This document shows positions 10,157 through 22,212 of a stretch of 64,000 nucleotides of DNA, one piece after another. Source of the DNA: Plutella xylostella (Eukaryota > Arthropoda > Insecta > Lepidoptera > Plutellidae); contig NC_063988.1 of the NCBI RefSeq assembly GCF_932276165.1, positions 1,054,001 through 1,118,000 on the forward strand, in the 5' to 3' direction. Under the pieces are notes generated by a model, which searched no databases, was not told the origin of the DNA, and was given only the letters and a program-made list of their open reading frames with translations. Position 1 is the stretch's first letter; each line of letters starts with the position of its first letter. The position numbers were made by a program, and so were the translations under genes.

Positions 10157-11735
10157 ATAAGGTGTGATGCCCTCAGTATGGAAGTCAGCATTCATTAGCC
10201 CCATTCATAAAAAAGGCCCTAAAAATTACGTAGACAACTACAGGCCAATATCTAAATTGTGCCTAATAGCCAAAGTACTTGAACGTATTGTGTATGATCA
10301 GGTCTATGGTGCACTCAAGTCGACTTTTAATACGCAACAACATGGTTTTTTGAAACAAAGGTCCACCGTCTCCAACCTGGTTATTTTTAATGAATTCATT
10401 AGTGATCAAATGGATAATAATAATCAGGTGGATGCAGTATTTACTGATTACAGTAAAGCCTTCGACCGTATTGATAACAATTTGTTACTGGGAAAGTTAC
10501 TATCTGCTGGTATTAGAGGTGATCTATTCCGGTGGTTCACATCATATATAAAAAATAGAACTCAGGCCGTTGTACTGAATGGGTATATGTCGTCTTGGAC
10601 AAATGTACCTTCCGGAGTTCCCCAGGGATCGTTGCTGGGACCTCTGTTGTTATTTATTTTATTTATCAATGATATTAATTCGTGTTTCAAAAATACAAAT
10701 TTTCTTCTTTTTGCTGATGATCTAAAAGTTTTTAGAGTGGTTAATAATGAGTTTGATGAATCCCTCCTTCAGGAAGATCTCGCAAGACTCGATAAGTATT
10801 GCTCATCAAATAAACTAGACCTAAATGTTTCTAAATGTTTTTCCATCTCATTTGGTCGTAAAAGATATCTGCATGCGTCTATTTACAAACTAAAAAATCA
10901 ACCTATTTCTAACATCAATGAGATTCGAGATTTAGGAGTAATCATGGACTCTAAATTAATATTTGATAAACACGTAGACAACATTGTTAAAAAATCTTAT
11001 AAGTCACTTGGATTCCTAATTAGATCTTGTAAGCAGTTCAAGTCAATGAAACCGATTAAGGTATTGTACTGCTCTTTAGTCAGAAGTATACTTGAGTATG
11101 CCTCTCAAGTTTGGAATCCAAGATACGACGTTTATATTTCCAAAATTGAATCAGTGCAACGTAAATTCGTCCGATATCTAAATTTCAAATTTAAATTACC
11201 TAAAAATAGCTATGAGTTTAACTGTAATAAATTACATTTGCTTCCTCTAAGTATTAGACGAAAAGCCGCTGATTTAACTTTCTTATTAAAGATAGCTCAG
11301 GGCAAAATTGACTGCCCGGAGCTACTTCAAATGCTGCATCTGGCAATACCCCGCAGGAACTTGCGTAACTCAGCCTTATTATATGTACCATTTGCTGGCA
11401 CGAACTATAGGCAAAATTCATTTCTCCTGAGAGCATCAAGCGGATTCAATAAGTTAGCCGATAGTTTTGATTTGGATCTATTTTGTAGTCATGTAAGATC
11501 AATTAATTATAGTATAACGGAGCATTTCAGCTCTTCTGTTATTGAAATAAATAAGTAATGATTAACATTATTAATTAATTTGAGAACACTGATTAACTGG
11601 AGCAATTATCTTTTTACTTGTCTGTAACATATAAGTGAAAACTTGTAATTGGCTATCTGTAACTATTTTAAAATTCTTATGTAAAATAAATTAGCTGTAA
11701 GTTTTCCTAAAATAAAAAATAAAAAAATAAATAAG
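10157..11735 (+). mobile_element. 5'-truncated non-LTR retrotransposon with A-rich tail
   Basis: The element begins abruptly inside the RT domain (GVMPSVWKSAFISPIHKKG) and ends in aaaataaaaaataaaaaaat at 11708-11732. This is the usual result of incomplete target-primed reverse transcription. It differs in sequence from the HID1 intron element. Confidence 0.85.
10164..11558 (+). pseudogene. reverse transcriptase fragment (464 aa), endonuclease missing
   Basis: RT motifs run in order: NYRPISKLCLIAKVLE, TQQHGFLKQRSTVSNL, TDYSKAFDRI, PSGVPQGSLLGP and the catalytic LLFADDLKV. The C-terminal connection region is YCSLVRSILEYASQVWNP. The frame is open to its stop, but the endonuclease domain, ORF1 and 5' promoter are absent, so it is a dead-on-arrival copy. 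It belongs to the Jockey/CR1/L2 superfamily by motif style. One extra Leu in GPLLLFILF compared with the usual GPLLF may be a small in-frame insertion. Confidence 0.85.
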
Positions 11736-13011
11736 AGGGGGACATAAGGCAAGTCTGCTCTCTTTCAGCTGATTCAATAAGAATATAAATTATGAATAGT
11801 TATTAGCATGATAGCTAGTTAGTTAGGTAGTTTTGTATTTCTATGATCCCTTCCGACATCACTAGTCGCCTCACTGCATCCTCATTGTCAGCCTCAGTAG
11901 TGTATAAAGAAATGAAAAAACAATTTGAAATTGGCCGCCATTAATAAAGTTATCCGGGACGAAAACTACGGAAATTTGTTCGCCACCATACCATACTTTT
12001 TAGTAGCAGCTCGGTTATGGCGTCGGGCATTCACGTGGTTTATTAAGTTATTACCTAAGGAGGAATACAATACCTAAGTAGAAGAATCAATATTTTTGAT
12101 AGTAGGTACTCAATTAAAATCAAGTACTCAAATTCAGGACAACTCAGCATTTCGCTTTCAATAGATCCTCCAGCGTTGAGTTGCCTGTCTACTGAGTGAG
12201 CCTCAACTCAAGTTTTCTTGCTGGCATGTAGAACCTGGGATCTTCTAGCGAGTCGGTGAAAAGAGCAGGGAGTGAGGTTTGCCAGCATAGTGCAGGATAG
12301 CATCAGATGACTGCCAAATCCCCCTGCAGCCATATTCCGTCACCTCTTGTGAGTGTCTGTTTTAAAATCTCTTACATAAACCTAACATCATTGCATAAAA
12401 AGTAGACAAAAAAATCGAAATTATTTTTATACAACTTTATTTTACGAAGTTTTACACATGAGAGTTTTTCATCTGTTCATAAATAAAGAAAAGGAAACTA
12501 TCTCTAAGCGCATTACATAACATTTTATATACAAGACAAGCTCTCGCAGACACACCTAAATGCACTTCACGTAACATACACCCACACTACTACTTTTACA
12601 CTGACTATAAGACTCCCAAGCCTTCTATTTAAATACATTCATAAAATATCTCCCGACTTTCTATTGATGCATTTAAATAACACAAAATAGAAACCTACGT
12701 ATAGACAAAAATAATAGAAAAATAAAAAATACTGTTTGTTCTCTACATATCCCAAAAAAAAAACAATATAAACAATCAACTGATAACACCGGAGCTCATA
12801 CATAACAATGTCTTTTAAACAACAATAGAGATTTACAAATTCGTGCTATAAATATCGGCTAGACAGAACCATGTCACAGGAACTCATATCTACGAGTTCA
12901 AAGTTAGTAAACCGGAGAAGAAAGTACGTATGGAATGGTGAAACATTAGCGACCGACGGCACTCACTAGTGGTTATAGTTTGGTGGGCTAGTTGGCGGCT
13001 GGGCGGCGCGG
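11736..13011. other. intergenic stretch and chiffon 3' UTR
   Basis: The right part (from about 12430) is the probable 3' UTR of the minus-strand chiffon gene: AT-rich with tttatt motifs that read AATAAA on the minus strand near 12441 and 12479. The left part (11760-12360) has no clear gene. The block around 12170-12350 is moderately GC-rich and may be an old repeat. Confidence 0.5.
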
Positions 13012-16000
13012 CTACCTGAGGCGCGCGGGGCGCGGGCGGGGGCGGGGGCGGGCGGCGGAGCGCAGGCGGCGCGCGGCGGCGGGGTCCACGCGCGCCACGC
13101 GCACCACCGGCATCAGCAGCAGCCCCTCCAGCGCCGCGCGCTTCCTCCGCCCGCGCGCGCGCTCCTCGCCCTCCCCCTCCGACGCCTGCTTCTCCTCCTC
13201 CTCTCTCGACTTCTTCTCGTCCTCCTGCACTAACACTTTCACGTCCAGTTTGAGTGGTTTGTCGTCGGAGTCCTCGTCCTCCGTCTTGGCGTGAGATTCG
13301 TCCGCGTCGGCGGCGTGGCTGTCGCGCGAGGAGTCGGGCCGGTCGAGCGGCGCGGGCTCGTCGTCGTCGCTGCCCCGCGAGGACGCGGCGGCGCACGAGC
13401 CCTCCGCGCTGCTCTCGTCCCTGCGCTCGGGGCTGTTGGCGCCGGAGCTCTCCTTCTTCACCTTCTTCTTGGCGGGCCAGCCCGTGCGGTTCTTCTTCTT
13501 GAACTTCCCTCGCCTGCCCTTCGGCCTCGCGGCCGCCGCGGCGCCCTCCCGGATCTCGTCCCTGATGATCTCGCAGCCCTCGCACTCGGAGACTAAACTT
13601 AACACGTCGGGGACATTGGTGGAGGTGGTGACGACCGTCTCGGACTCCATCACTTCCTCCGAGACGTCGTATTCCTCCGCATCATCGAAGACCTCGGAGA
13701 GGAACTGCTGCAGGCGCTCGGAGGCGTCCTGCGCGGCGGGCGCGGGCCGCGACTGGCTGTGCGAGTCGCTGGTGTCCTCGGAGGCGGTGGACTTGCAGTC
13801 GTCGTTGCGGCCGCGGCGCAGCAGCCCCGCCGCGCCCAGCATGGCCAGCGTGGACGCGTGCTCGCGCGGGGACTTGCGCGGGTGCGCGTCCTGCGCCTGC
13901 GCGGCGGCCACGGGCCCCGCCCCCCCCGCCCCCGCCTCCCGCGCGCCCCGCGTGCCGCCGCGCGTGCCGTACCGCGCGCCGCACCGCTCCTCGGTCTTCA
14001 CTAGCGCGCTCAGCGGACAACAGTTTGGTTTCAATGGAGGTAGCTGACCGATCTCGTACGGTAACTTTGGTGCTTTTGTAGCATATAAAGCTGCAATGAA
14101 AGAAAAAGATGATTAATATTCGAATCGTCAATACCCATTCAAAACGTCACAAATAGGTTCACCATGTACAAATACTTACAAAAATAATGTGGCACATTTT
14201 TGGCGACGACCTTGTCCTCGTCCTGCCGCTTGAAGGTCTCGAACCAGGGCTCGGAGTGCGGCACGGACTCGAAGGCGAACTGCAGCTGCTCCACGGCGGG
14301 CGTGTAGCGCAGGCGGCCGCCCTCCCAGCGCATGCAGCGCTCCGGCGGCTCCTCGCGCAGCGGGCTGGCGGGCGCAGGCTCCGGGGGCGGGGGCGCCGGC
14401 GCGGGGGGCGCGGGCACGGACACACGCCGCGGCCGCCGCGCCGCCGGCACGCGCCGCTTCCTGCGCCCCGTGTCCTCGGGCCAGCTGTCCTCCTCGGACG
14501 ACTCCTCCTTGAGCGCGAGCGGGCGCGCCAGCCGCCGGCGCTCGGGGGCGGGCGCGGGGGGCGCGGGGGATGCGGCGCGCCGGCCCGGCCGCTCCTCGTC
14601 GTCGGACGAGCTGGAGCTGCTGGAGCTGGCGCGCTTGGGGAACATGAACTGCTCCGCCTCGTCGCTCAGCACGGACAGCTCGGACTTGCGTATCTTCTTG
14701 AACTTGACGACGAGCGGCTTGGCGCCGTTGACGGCGGGCGGCTCGTCGCGGCGGCGCGCGCTGAAGCCGCCGCTGGAGCGCAGCTTGGTGCTGACGCCGA
14801 CCACCTTGTAGTACTGGCGGTCCTCGGCCTGGTCGCTGATGCGCTTGGAGCAGCGCGTGTTGTGGCGGCGCTCATCGTCGAGCTGGCCGTTGCGGCGCGG
14901 GCTGGCGTGGCCGTTGACGGCGGAGTCGGGGCTCTGGGAGCGCTTGGACCGCTTGTTGTTGTTCTTGGGCGAGTCGGCGTCTCCGTTGCAGACCTTGCGG
15001 AGGGAGCGTCGTTCGCCGTTGACGGGCGCGGCGGCCTTGTCGAGGAAGCTGGAGACGTCGGCGCTGGCGTCGATGAGCTCGTCCAGCGCCAGGAAGTTGG
15101 TCTGGTCGCGCAGGAAGGCGAGGTGCCGCGGCGAGCGCCGGTGCAGCGCCGCGTCCAAGTACTCCGCGTTGCAGATCTCGCAGTACCCGCCCTTCGCTTC
15201 CTTTTCCTCCTTTTCTTTGATGCGTGGACGACTTTTTCTAGTCATTCTGGGAAGAGGTTGTCAATGTTAATACACATTGGCCAAAGGTTTTTAAACTTGT
15301 GTGAAAGATTTAAAAAAAATAGATTAAGTTGTTCATGAACTTACTTCTGACCTGCAGGGGTATTTTGAAGATTCTGGTTGATATCTTGTTTGGAAGACTC
15401 TAGCTTCTTATCCTTGGGTGGGTCTGGATCCAGCGGTATCTCAGGCCATTCATCGAACTCCTTGTAGACTGGTCTGCAAACCCTGAAATTAAAAATAACT
15501 TATAGTATTTGTATATTTGACTAAAACAAAGAAGGATAGATATGAAAAGAAGCATACTTGTCCAGAAACTCAATCTTGATATAATGCTTTTTGAAGACCC
15601 TTACATTAGCTTTTCGCGGTGCAGTGAAGAATGTGTCATAGATTTTATCCAAAAGTATTATAGCCTGAAATATTAATACATATATTTTAGAATATATATC
15701 TTATTTGAAAGCATTAGTAAAAAATAAGCACCTACTAAGTACATAAAAAAGAAAGAAGTTTAAGATCTTGTTAGTGTGATACAGCTATTAAAGTAATCCA
15801 TTACCAATCAATAATAAATTCACAACAATCAAAATTGATCAGTAACAGCCAAAATCTAACTCAACTATCATACCTTTTGAACGTTAAGTGTGGTGTAGTT
15901 GTGAGTGACGGCGGGCTGGCGAGGTTCGGGGTCCTTTCGGACTCTCTGTAACATGGCATCTGCTCGGCTGCGCGCCCCGTCACGGGGGAGCCATCGCGCC

Positions 16001-19000
16001 GGCGGCGGCGCCCCGCAGTCGCGCACCACGTGCGTCACTCGCTCCGTCAGGAACACTTCTTGTTGCTGTAACAGATTTGTGAAGTTAGAGAAATGATTTT
16101 TAGCAGTGCAAATAATTAGAAAGGAAACTTGGTGTAAGTTTTTGAAGAGAGCTCATTATTAATTAAATGTATTTAATATTTATGTTGTAATCTAAGCAGT
16201 TAATATTACAAAGGGTAGTGCAGATGTGGTGAGATGAAACCAACTGTAAACATGTCTGACATTGAGTGAATCCTTGAGGCAGCATGCTTATCTAAGTACC
16301 TAGTTACCTACCGAAATTGTATACAAAAAATCATTGTTCAAGGGTTATCATGAGTTCAAAGCTTTCCTCAAATGCTTATTATGAGGTGGCAAATAAATTA
16401 CAGCTTCTGTTACAAGCAACATCAGCATTTGCATAAATAAATAAGCAAAATTTTATTGAATCATCATTTCAAGTGTTACCATTCTAATAAGTATTTTTTG
16501 CTGTCAGCAACATTATGAGCCGTTTTCCTTGACAGCTGTCAGTTGAGCTTTTGGGTAAGCCGATAGATGGCGTGAAAACGCAGTGTACCAACTGTCAAAA
16601 ATTACATAGAGAGCAAAGAGTACTAAACTCAGAATAAGAACTCACTAGTTGTGATTAAATGTCGGGTGGTAGCGCGAGCCATCCTTCCGAGGCTCAGACT
16701 GCATGTGGCTTGGGATAGTGCTAAGTATTGTGTGAATAGTTCTACCCGCGCCGTCACGTAGTGTTCTTTTCTCTATGCGCGCCGTTTGAACGGGTGCTGC
16801 GTGCGAGAACTGATGAGAAAACTTGAAAAGAACGGCTGTACGCACAATCGCACTGAACGCTGAAGCAACAGTGACATCGACATCATAGAGAAAATAATAC
16901 TACAATTCTACCTCATTGACAAAAGAATAAAGAGAGGACATGCCATATCAACGAAAAAAATGCGCTTATAGTGCCACAAACTTATCTGTTCCGGTGAGAG
17001 CGAACTAAATTGGTCCATATAATCTATGTCAATATGAAATTCATTTAGTAAGTAATGAGGTATGGACCAATTTAGTTCGCTCTCACCGGAACAGATAAGT
17101 TTGTGGCACTATACCTAAACTTTGGTGTCAATTAAAATGGCGGCTTTTTTCTTGAAAAATGTAAACAAACAAATTGTTTGACAGCTGAAGTACCTTGTGT
17201 TTGGATGTCAATCTTGGTCAATCAACATGGCGACCGATCGCAATGTTGTAATTTTAGGCAAAGACAAAACTACTGTTGTCCTTTTTTACGTACGATAACA
17301 CCAATAAGTTAAAAAGAGACGACGATATATTTTTAAGTACCGATTTTTATGCCAAGTCCTCTTTATTCTTTTGTCAATGTTCTACCTACCTACGTCACTT
17401 TCACATTTCGTTAGCCTCACAGAATAACATATTGTGATCTGAGTGTGTTCTGAGGGTTTGAAAGTTGGTACAACCCCAGACAACGCCATCTATTTCTCCA
17501 AAAAGGAACTTTTTTTTTTTTTTAACAAACGCCTCATTGTTGTGAAATGTGGAAATGCCAATTTGACAGTTATACATTTCGAAATCACTTTTTGTTGACA
17601 TGCAAGTCTGGGAACTGTAAACTGTATAGTGGTTGGGTTGGGTGAGCCTGTTCTTGGAACAGATTTGATGTGAGTGTATTGGGAATGAAATGAGCCACGC
17701 GCGCAATGGTCGGGCGAGCCGGCCGCCCGCGCTCGATAAACATAACGTTACATAGGTATGTCCGCGGCCGCGTACCTACTCGCAGAGTTTTCCTTGAAAT
17801 ACGAGCGGCACAAGCCAAGCGAGGCAGCGGCGCCGGCGAACCCACATCACGCTCCCGCCAACGGTCCCGCCAAAAAAATAACAACCCCCACAAGCAAGCC
17901 AAACACAACCCTAAGACGACCGTCTTAAGAACCACTTCTCATTACGAAAACAAAAGTAATATCAACTGTCAAAAATTAATGCTTACACGCGCTATCGAAA
18001 GAAAAGTGATCACAAACACTTATTTAAATGTACGTAATGCAACGTAAGCTCGGGCGAACGCGCGGCGCGGCCTCGGCCCGCTGCATTTTACGCTGCGACG
18101 GCGACTCTCCGCCGAGCGCACAAAAGATGACCTAAAATCGGACGCTTACTAAGCGACCGACAAAACACTCGCACAAGTGTTTTTTATGTAATTTCGACAT
18201 GGTATTTTAATGCGAACGTCTCATGTGGACATTATACGAGAGATTGACTTACATAAAACTAGTCGGCAGGGGCTCCGCGCTTCGCTTATCACAAAAATAA
18301 GTAAGTATAATAGTCACAGAGACCTACACTTCGTCACTCCCAGAATTGACACGAATTCACGCACTTTCTCTCGTAGTCGGGAACTACAAATGTGTCCAGA
18401 TGTTCTTTATAACTAATTCAATACACTATTCACTTTTTTAATGTAATAAAACAACATTTACCACGTAAATCTAATTGAGAAACAACAAACACAAATCTGT
18501 CACACAAGATGGAGATATTTCGTGAGTTTTTGTTTTTGTCGCCAGGGGCGCTGCAGTCGAAATGAAAGAGTGGGCGGAAGCGTCTCATTGGTCAATTCAA
18601 AAGCGCGTTCCATTTCTTGTTATTGCGTTTAGGAATTGCTAATATGGTAAAATTTCTAATTACTCGTTTCTCTTAATTATCATGGTCACTGATGAATTCA
18701 ATGGTAAATATTGAAATCAATAAAAAAATAACTATGAAAAATTATATCTAAATATTAAATAAAAATAAAATGCTGTACTTTTATGTAATACTTACGTGCT
18801 TTGATAGTCAATAACTAAACGCAAATTATAACTCAGTTGAAATGAAGTGATGATGTTTAGCCTCATTGTCTTTGGGTTATATTACCATTGTATTTTGTTG
18901 GGTTTCATGTCATTTTTGGAATAGGGTGAAGAGAAATTTTGTGATTTCTTCAAGTTTATGATTATACTTTGCTAAAACTTTGAACTTACCAAACCCAAGT

Positions 19001-19200
19001 CTTCTATTCTTTTGGATAAAGTGCGGGAGACTCCGTTATCTTGTATGTCCAAGTAAAAACAAAAGTTTCGTCTCACTGAAATCAAACGAGAATTACACTG
19101 AAGTACACTTGATTCTAAATTAAGAAATACGGTCACACGGAGGTCATGAATATGGCGTACCTTGATTATATTTTTCTTGAAGAGTAAATGTAGAAACCAT
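13012..19200 (-). CDS. chif: Dbf4/chiffon: regulatory subunit of Cdc7 kinase, 902 aa
   Basis: Exons in gene order are 19200-19161, 19075-18990, 16065-15874, 15664-15558, 15482-15345, 15246-14180 and 14090-13012. Phases join throughout (2709 nt). Three DBF4 motifs are visible. Motif N is FYLDIQDNGVSRTLSKRIED then VFLTERVTHVVRD (BRCT-like). Motif M is HYIKIEFLDKVCRPVYKEFD then EWPEI. Motif C is a zinc finger with Cys210-x2-Cys213-x9-His223-x5-His229 (GGYCEICNAEY). Dbf4 activates Cdc7 to fire replication origins. The long acidic/basic low-complexity C terminus is like Drosophila Chiffon, whose C-terminal part separately nucleates a Gcn5 acetyltransferase module (family knowledge). The last two exons are very GC-rich and repeat-like compared with their surroundings. 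Confidence 0.92.
16914..17379. mobile_element. MITE Y (466 bp) with 8-bp TSD, hAT-like
   Basis: The ends cattgacaaaagaataaaga and its reverse complement form terminal inverted repeats. Flanks are identical 8-bp ttctacct copies (16906-16913 and 17380-17387). The paralogous copy of element X lacks this insertion. An 8-bp TSD suggests a hAT-type transposase. Confidence 0.8.
16969..17111. mobile_element. MITE Z (143 bp) with about 50-bp perfect TIRs and TA target
   Basis: tagtgccacaaacttatctg at the left is exactly mirrored at the right end; together the arms pair over about 50 bp. TA flanks both sides. It is nested inside MITE Y. A larger relative sits at 36288-37395. Confidence 0.85.
17537..18989. 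other. rest of chiffon intron 2
   Basis: No convincing exon was seen. A GC-rich CpG-bearing patch lies at about 17700-18150, unlike the AT-rich surroundings. It could hold an internal promoter or untranslated exon; this was not resolved. Confidence 0.4.
18990..19200 (-). CDS. chif: chiffon first two coding exons (40 and 86 nt)
   Basis: The start exon 19200-19161 encodes MVSTFTLQEKYNQ and leaves phase 1 at donor caag|gtacgc. Exon 2 (19075-18990) starts after tttcag, completes a Val codon, and reads RRNFCFYLDIQDNGVSRTLS, then KRIEDLGL. This is the first half of DBF4 motif N. It ends at a phase-0 donor gtaagt, which fits the next exon QQEVFLTERVTHVV. Both exons are too short for ORF scans. The motif and phases make exon 2 firm; the start exon rests on phase and an in-frame ATG. 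Confidence 0.8.
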
Positions 19201-19627
19201 TATTATTTTCAATATAACCAAATATGATACAACAATACGCCACGAAGCACAAGTCCCACTTTGTTCAAATTGCTACACATTTATGAGGTACAGCTTGAAT
19301 CGTCAACAGCGATAAAGAATCACAATCAATATGGTAAAATCAGCAAAATTCAACTGCATTTCGTAATGAAAAATTAAACATCGATTTCGAAATAAAAATG
19401 CGATTTGACAAGAAAATAGACAGCTGAGAGAGAACAATAGACAATCTAAAGATTTGGTAGTCTATGGTCCAGCCAGCCTGAATCGATTTTTTATCGATCT
19501 ACTCTACACTCTCGCCAGAATGTTTTGGGTTGAAAAACCGCGTTATTATTCTGATGATCGTTTTGATTTAGGTTCTCGGATGGGGAACTGTGGACCACGA
19601 CTATAAATACTATTTACATACTATAAA

Positions 19628-19754
19628 GGAATAAAGGATGATTCACGCTACACCATATCTCGACCGGGCTGTGCCCGGGCACTTTTGTACCGCCGTGTCC
19701 TTTCATACAAAAGTTCCCCGGCCGAGACACGGTGTAGCGTGAAGCGTGAATCAT
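19628..19754. mobile_element. foldback MITE upstream of chiffon
   Basis: The left arm gatgattcacgctacacc and the right arm ggtgtagcgtgaagcgtgaa plus tcatc are inverted copies. They enclose paired GC words ccggg/cccgg and a central acttttgta/tacaaaagt pair. It lies about 430 bp upstream of the chiffon start codon. Confidence 0.75.
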
Positions 19755-20674
19755 CATTTACAAATTAACACAAATTAGGTGGACTCTCATGCTGAATGAG
19801 GTTGAACGAGGACTTAACTTCTATGACGAGGACCGTGTAATCGGGGCTATGATAACAAATATATTTCGAATGATAATATGCTGCTTACACGCTGTTTCTA
19901 AATAAATATTACATGGCCCTCGATCTTCGTGAATCGAAGCCGCATGCAGCCAAGCCAGTAAGTTTAGAATACGGAAATGGAAACTCAATAAATCATCTCT
20001 CCCTTTATTTAACTACGATCGGTATCTTATTTTTTCATTTTATTTATCCACATATTTGAACTTCTTTATAAATGAATATGAGGTGGCGTGGCATGGTTTG
20101 ATTAGATTAAATTAAACAATATTTTATTAAACGGTGTAACTACCTACACTGAGCAAATAATCACTATCGGTCTATAAAAAGTGTAAGTACAAATAAAATT
20201 ACACCGAAATGCATATCGAAGTAACGACGAATCACTCATTCATTCGTTATGTGCGCCGCGCCGTGCGGATTTCATATTGCACGTCATGTCCAGCTATGTA
20301 CGAAATGTATTGATTGCTTCCTCATCATATTATATAGGGTGTCCCGGACGGGAACGGGAGGGCTCTACAATGTAGGTATATAGGTACATGAGAGGCGCGT
20401 CAGCGCTCGGGCGAATGATATATTATTTGTATCTACATTAAAAGTTATGTAGGAAGTTACATTGCAACAAGTACGTATATGTAGGTATGCAGCTCTAATC
20501 GATCGGTTTTATTCACCCGCAATGTTTGGTATAGCTTATAGGTTCAATTCCTAACTTCCTATTTAATCTGAGGGCCTGCAATATATTATAGTGTAGGTTT
20601 TTCGAGCAGTGAAAACCGATGCAAATAGTACAGCGTGTGTATCGCTAGATGGCGACTCTCGCGAGCCATACAAA
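19755..20674. other. intergenic, with an old repeat near 20570-20674
   Basis: No gene is visible. The words gcgtgtgtatcgctagatggcg, gcgagccatacaaa and cgcgtttat near 20630-20690 match, with divergence, a stretch at 50570-50650. A dispersed repeat family is therefore present at both sites. Confidence 0.45.
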
Positions 20675-21178
20675 ATCGCGTTTATTTCATCACTACCTGA
20701 ACGGTGCGTAATAACTTACACTCCGTATGCTCGTATTGATAAAGTAGTACCTACATAGTTAACTAGTCCTTTACGCATATGGGTACCTAGTGTAATATGG
20801 CCACAGAATAATATCTATATGGCTGTGTATAGCTTACTTATGATCGCGTTTATTTCATCACTACTTGAACGGTGCGTAATAACTCACACTCCGTATGCTC
20901 GTATTGATAAAGTAGTACCTACATAGTTAACTAGTCCTTTACGCATATGGGTACCTAGTGTAATATGGCCACAGAATAATATCTATATGGCTGTGTATAG
21001 CTTACTTATGATCGCGTTTATTTCATCACTACTTGAACGGTGCGTAATAACTCACACTCCGTATGCTCGTATTGATAAAGTAGTACCTACATAGTTAACT
21101 AGTCCTTTACGCATATGGGTACCTAGTGTAATATGGCCACAGAATAATATCTATATGGCTGTGTATAGCTTACTTATG
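20675..21178. repeat. three perfect-length tandem copies of a 168-bp unit
   Basis: Units start at 20675, 20843 and 21011 with atcgcgtttatttcatcact and end ...agcttacttatg. Copies differ at only about two positions, so the triplication is recent. There is no coding potential in any frame. Confidence 0.9.
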
Positions 21179-21179
21179 A

Positions 21180-22212
21180 GGGTTCCCCTCATCTCGCCTA
21201 ATCTTCATTGCCCAAAACTCGTTTCGCATAATTCGTATGGTCCAAACGTTTTTGGCCGAATCATCACTTCGTCAAGACTTATGTCGCATAAGACTCGTTT
21301 CGCCTAAAATTCTTTTGGCACAATCTTAAAACACCTAAATCTCGTTTTCTCAAATTTATTTTCGTATAAGTATTATCTTGTTTCTCCTATTATTATTATA
21401 ATAAATTATGTATTAGTAAATGTACAAATTGCGATATTTTTCTCTTACATCTCGGAAATCACGATATTGAATGATCAAAAGTGAATGGAATGACCATTAT
21501 AATTACTTATTACAAACGCCATTAAATCCCATGGGATCGAAACCTAAAGATGTGTTAGGTGCACATGTTCGTCAAAGGGGCCGTCCATTAATCACGTGAG
21601 GCTCAAAGGGGGGGGGAGGGTTTACTGAAAACCTCACGAAACATCACGAGGGGGGAGGGGGGGTTCTCTTTAGACATCACGTGTATTAATTTTTTGTCAA
21701 AAATTAGGTATTTCTGAACCGATATTTTGGACGGTGCAAAAATTGACCTATATTTTTTCTAGTCAAAAATTGCATTTACATAGATTTCCAAAAAAATACA
21801 CGTGATCCAGGGGGGGGGGAGGGGGGTTGGTCCCAAACCTCACCAAATATCACCAGGGGGGAGGGGGGGGTCAAAAAATGAGAAAAACGACCTCACGTGA
21901 TTAATGGACGGCCCCAAAAGCAAAGCTGAGCGCAGCGAAGCGGAGTGGAGCGTTTTCCACATAGCGTAAACAATACAAGGCACCATTTTGCGCTATGTAG
22001 GAAAACGCTCCGTGTAGTTAAAGCCAGACGAATATTATTACTTTGTATAATAATATGCCATAGCATTATTAGGCTAAACAAGATTATGCGAAATAACTTT
22101 AGACTAAACGAGATTTATGCCATACGATTATCGGCGAAACGAGACTATGACAAAACGGTACTTTGCAATACGAGATTAGCCAAATAAATCTTAGGTCAAA
22201 ATAGGTAGAACC
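21180..22212. mobile_element. foldback element F1 with word-repeat arms and 9-bp TSD
   Basis: Direct repeats tacttatga flank it at 21171-21179 and 22213-22221. Ends ggttc...cct are inverted. The left arm (21190-21390) and right arm (22020-22200) consist of degenerate words of about 16-17 nt of the type tcgtttcgcctaa, in opposite orientation. A GC-rich core (gctccgcttcgctgcgctc on the minus strand) lies at 21925-21960. It is related to F3 at 63522 and to the core of F2 at 55830. The 9-bp TSD with long sub-repeated TIRs is what Mutator-like or FB-type elements show. Confidence 0.7.
21577..21915. mobile_element. MITE with 25-bp TIR GGGGCCGTCC..., G-run rich, nested in F1
   Basis: ggggccgtccattaatcacg plus tgagg at the left is exactly mirrored at the right. 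The interior has four runs of 7-9 G on the plus strand (for example near 21608, 21650, 21812 and 21860). Comparison with the uninterrupted relative at 63835-63860 indicates insertion at a TTT target. Confidence 0.85.

Larger units (their letters stand above)
16515..17536 (+). mobile_element. non-autonomous DNA element X, copy 1, with nested insertions
   Basis: The left block (from atgagccgttttccttgaca) and right block (to aacaaacgcctcat) are nearly identical to a second copy at 35924-37542. The ends are imperfect inverted repeats (atgagccgtttt against atgaggcgtttg). It lies in chiffon intron 2 and contains elements Y and Z. Confidence 0.75.

Noticed and set aside
13254..15338. Long plus-strand open frames opposite chiffon (for example 13436-14047 and 14187-15338)
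   Set aside because: They are antisense to GC-rich chiffon exons, where stops are rare in all frames. Compositions are Arg/Ala/Gly low complexity with no domains.
17585..17935. 116-aa minus-strand frame with a hydrophobic N terminus as chiffon's first exon
   Set aside because: It has no DBF4 motif, and the 18990-19200 exons explain motif N with matching phases.
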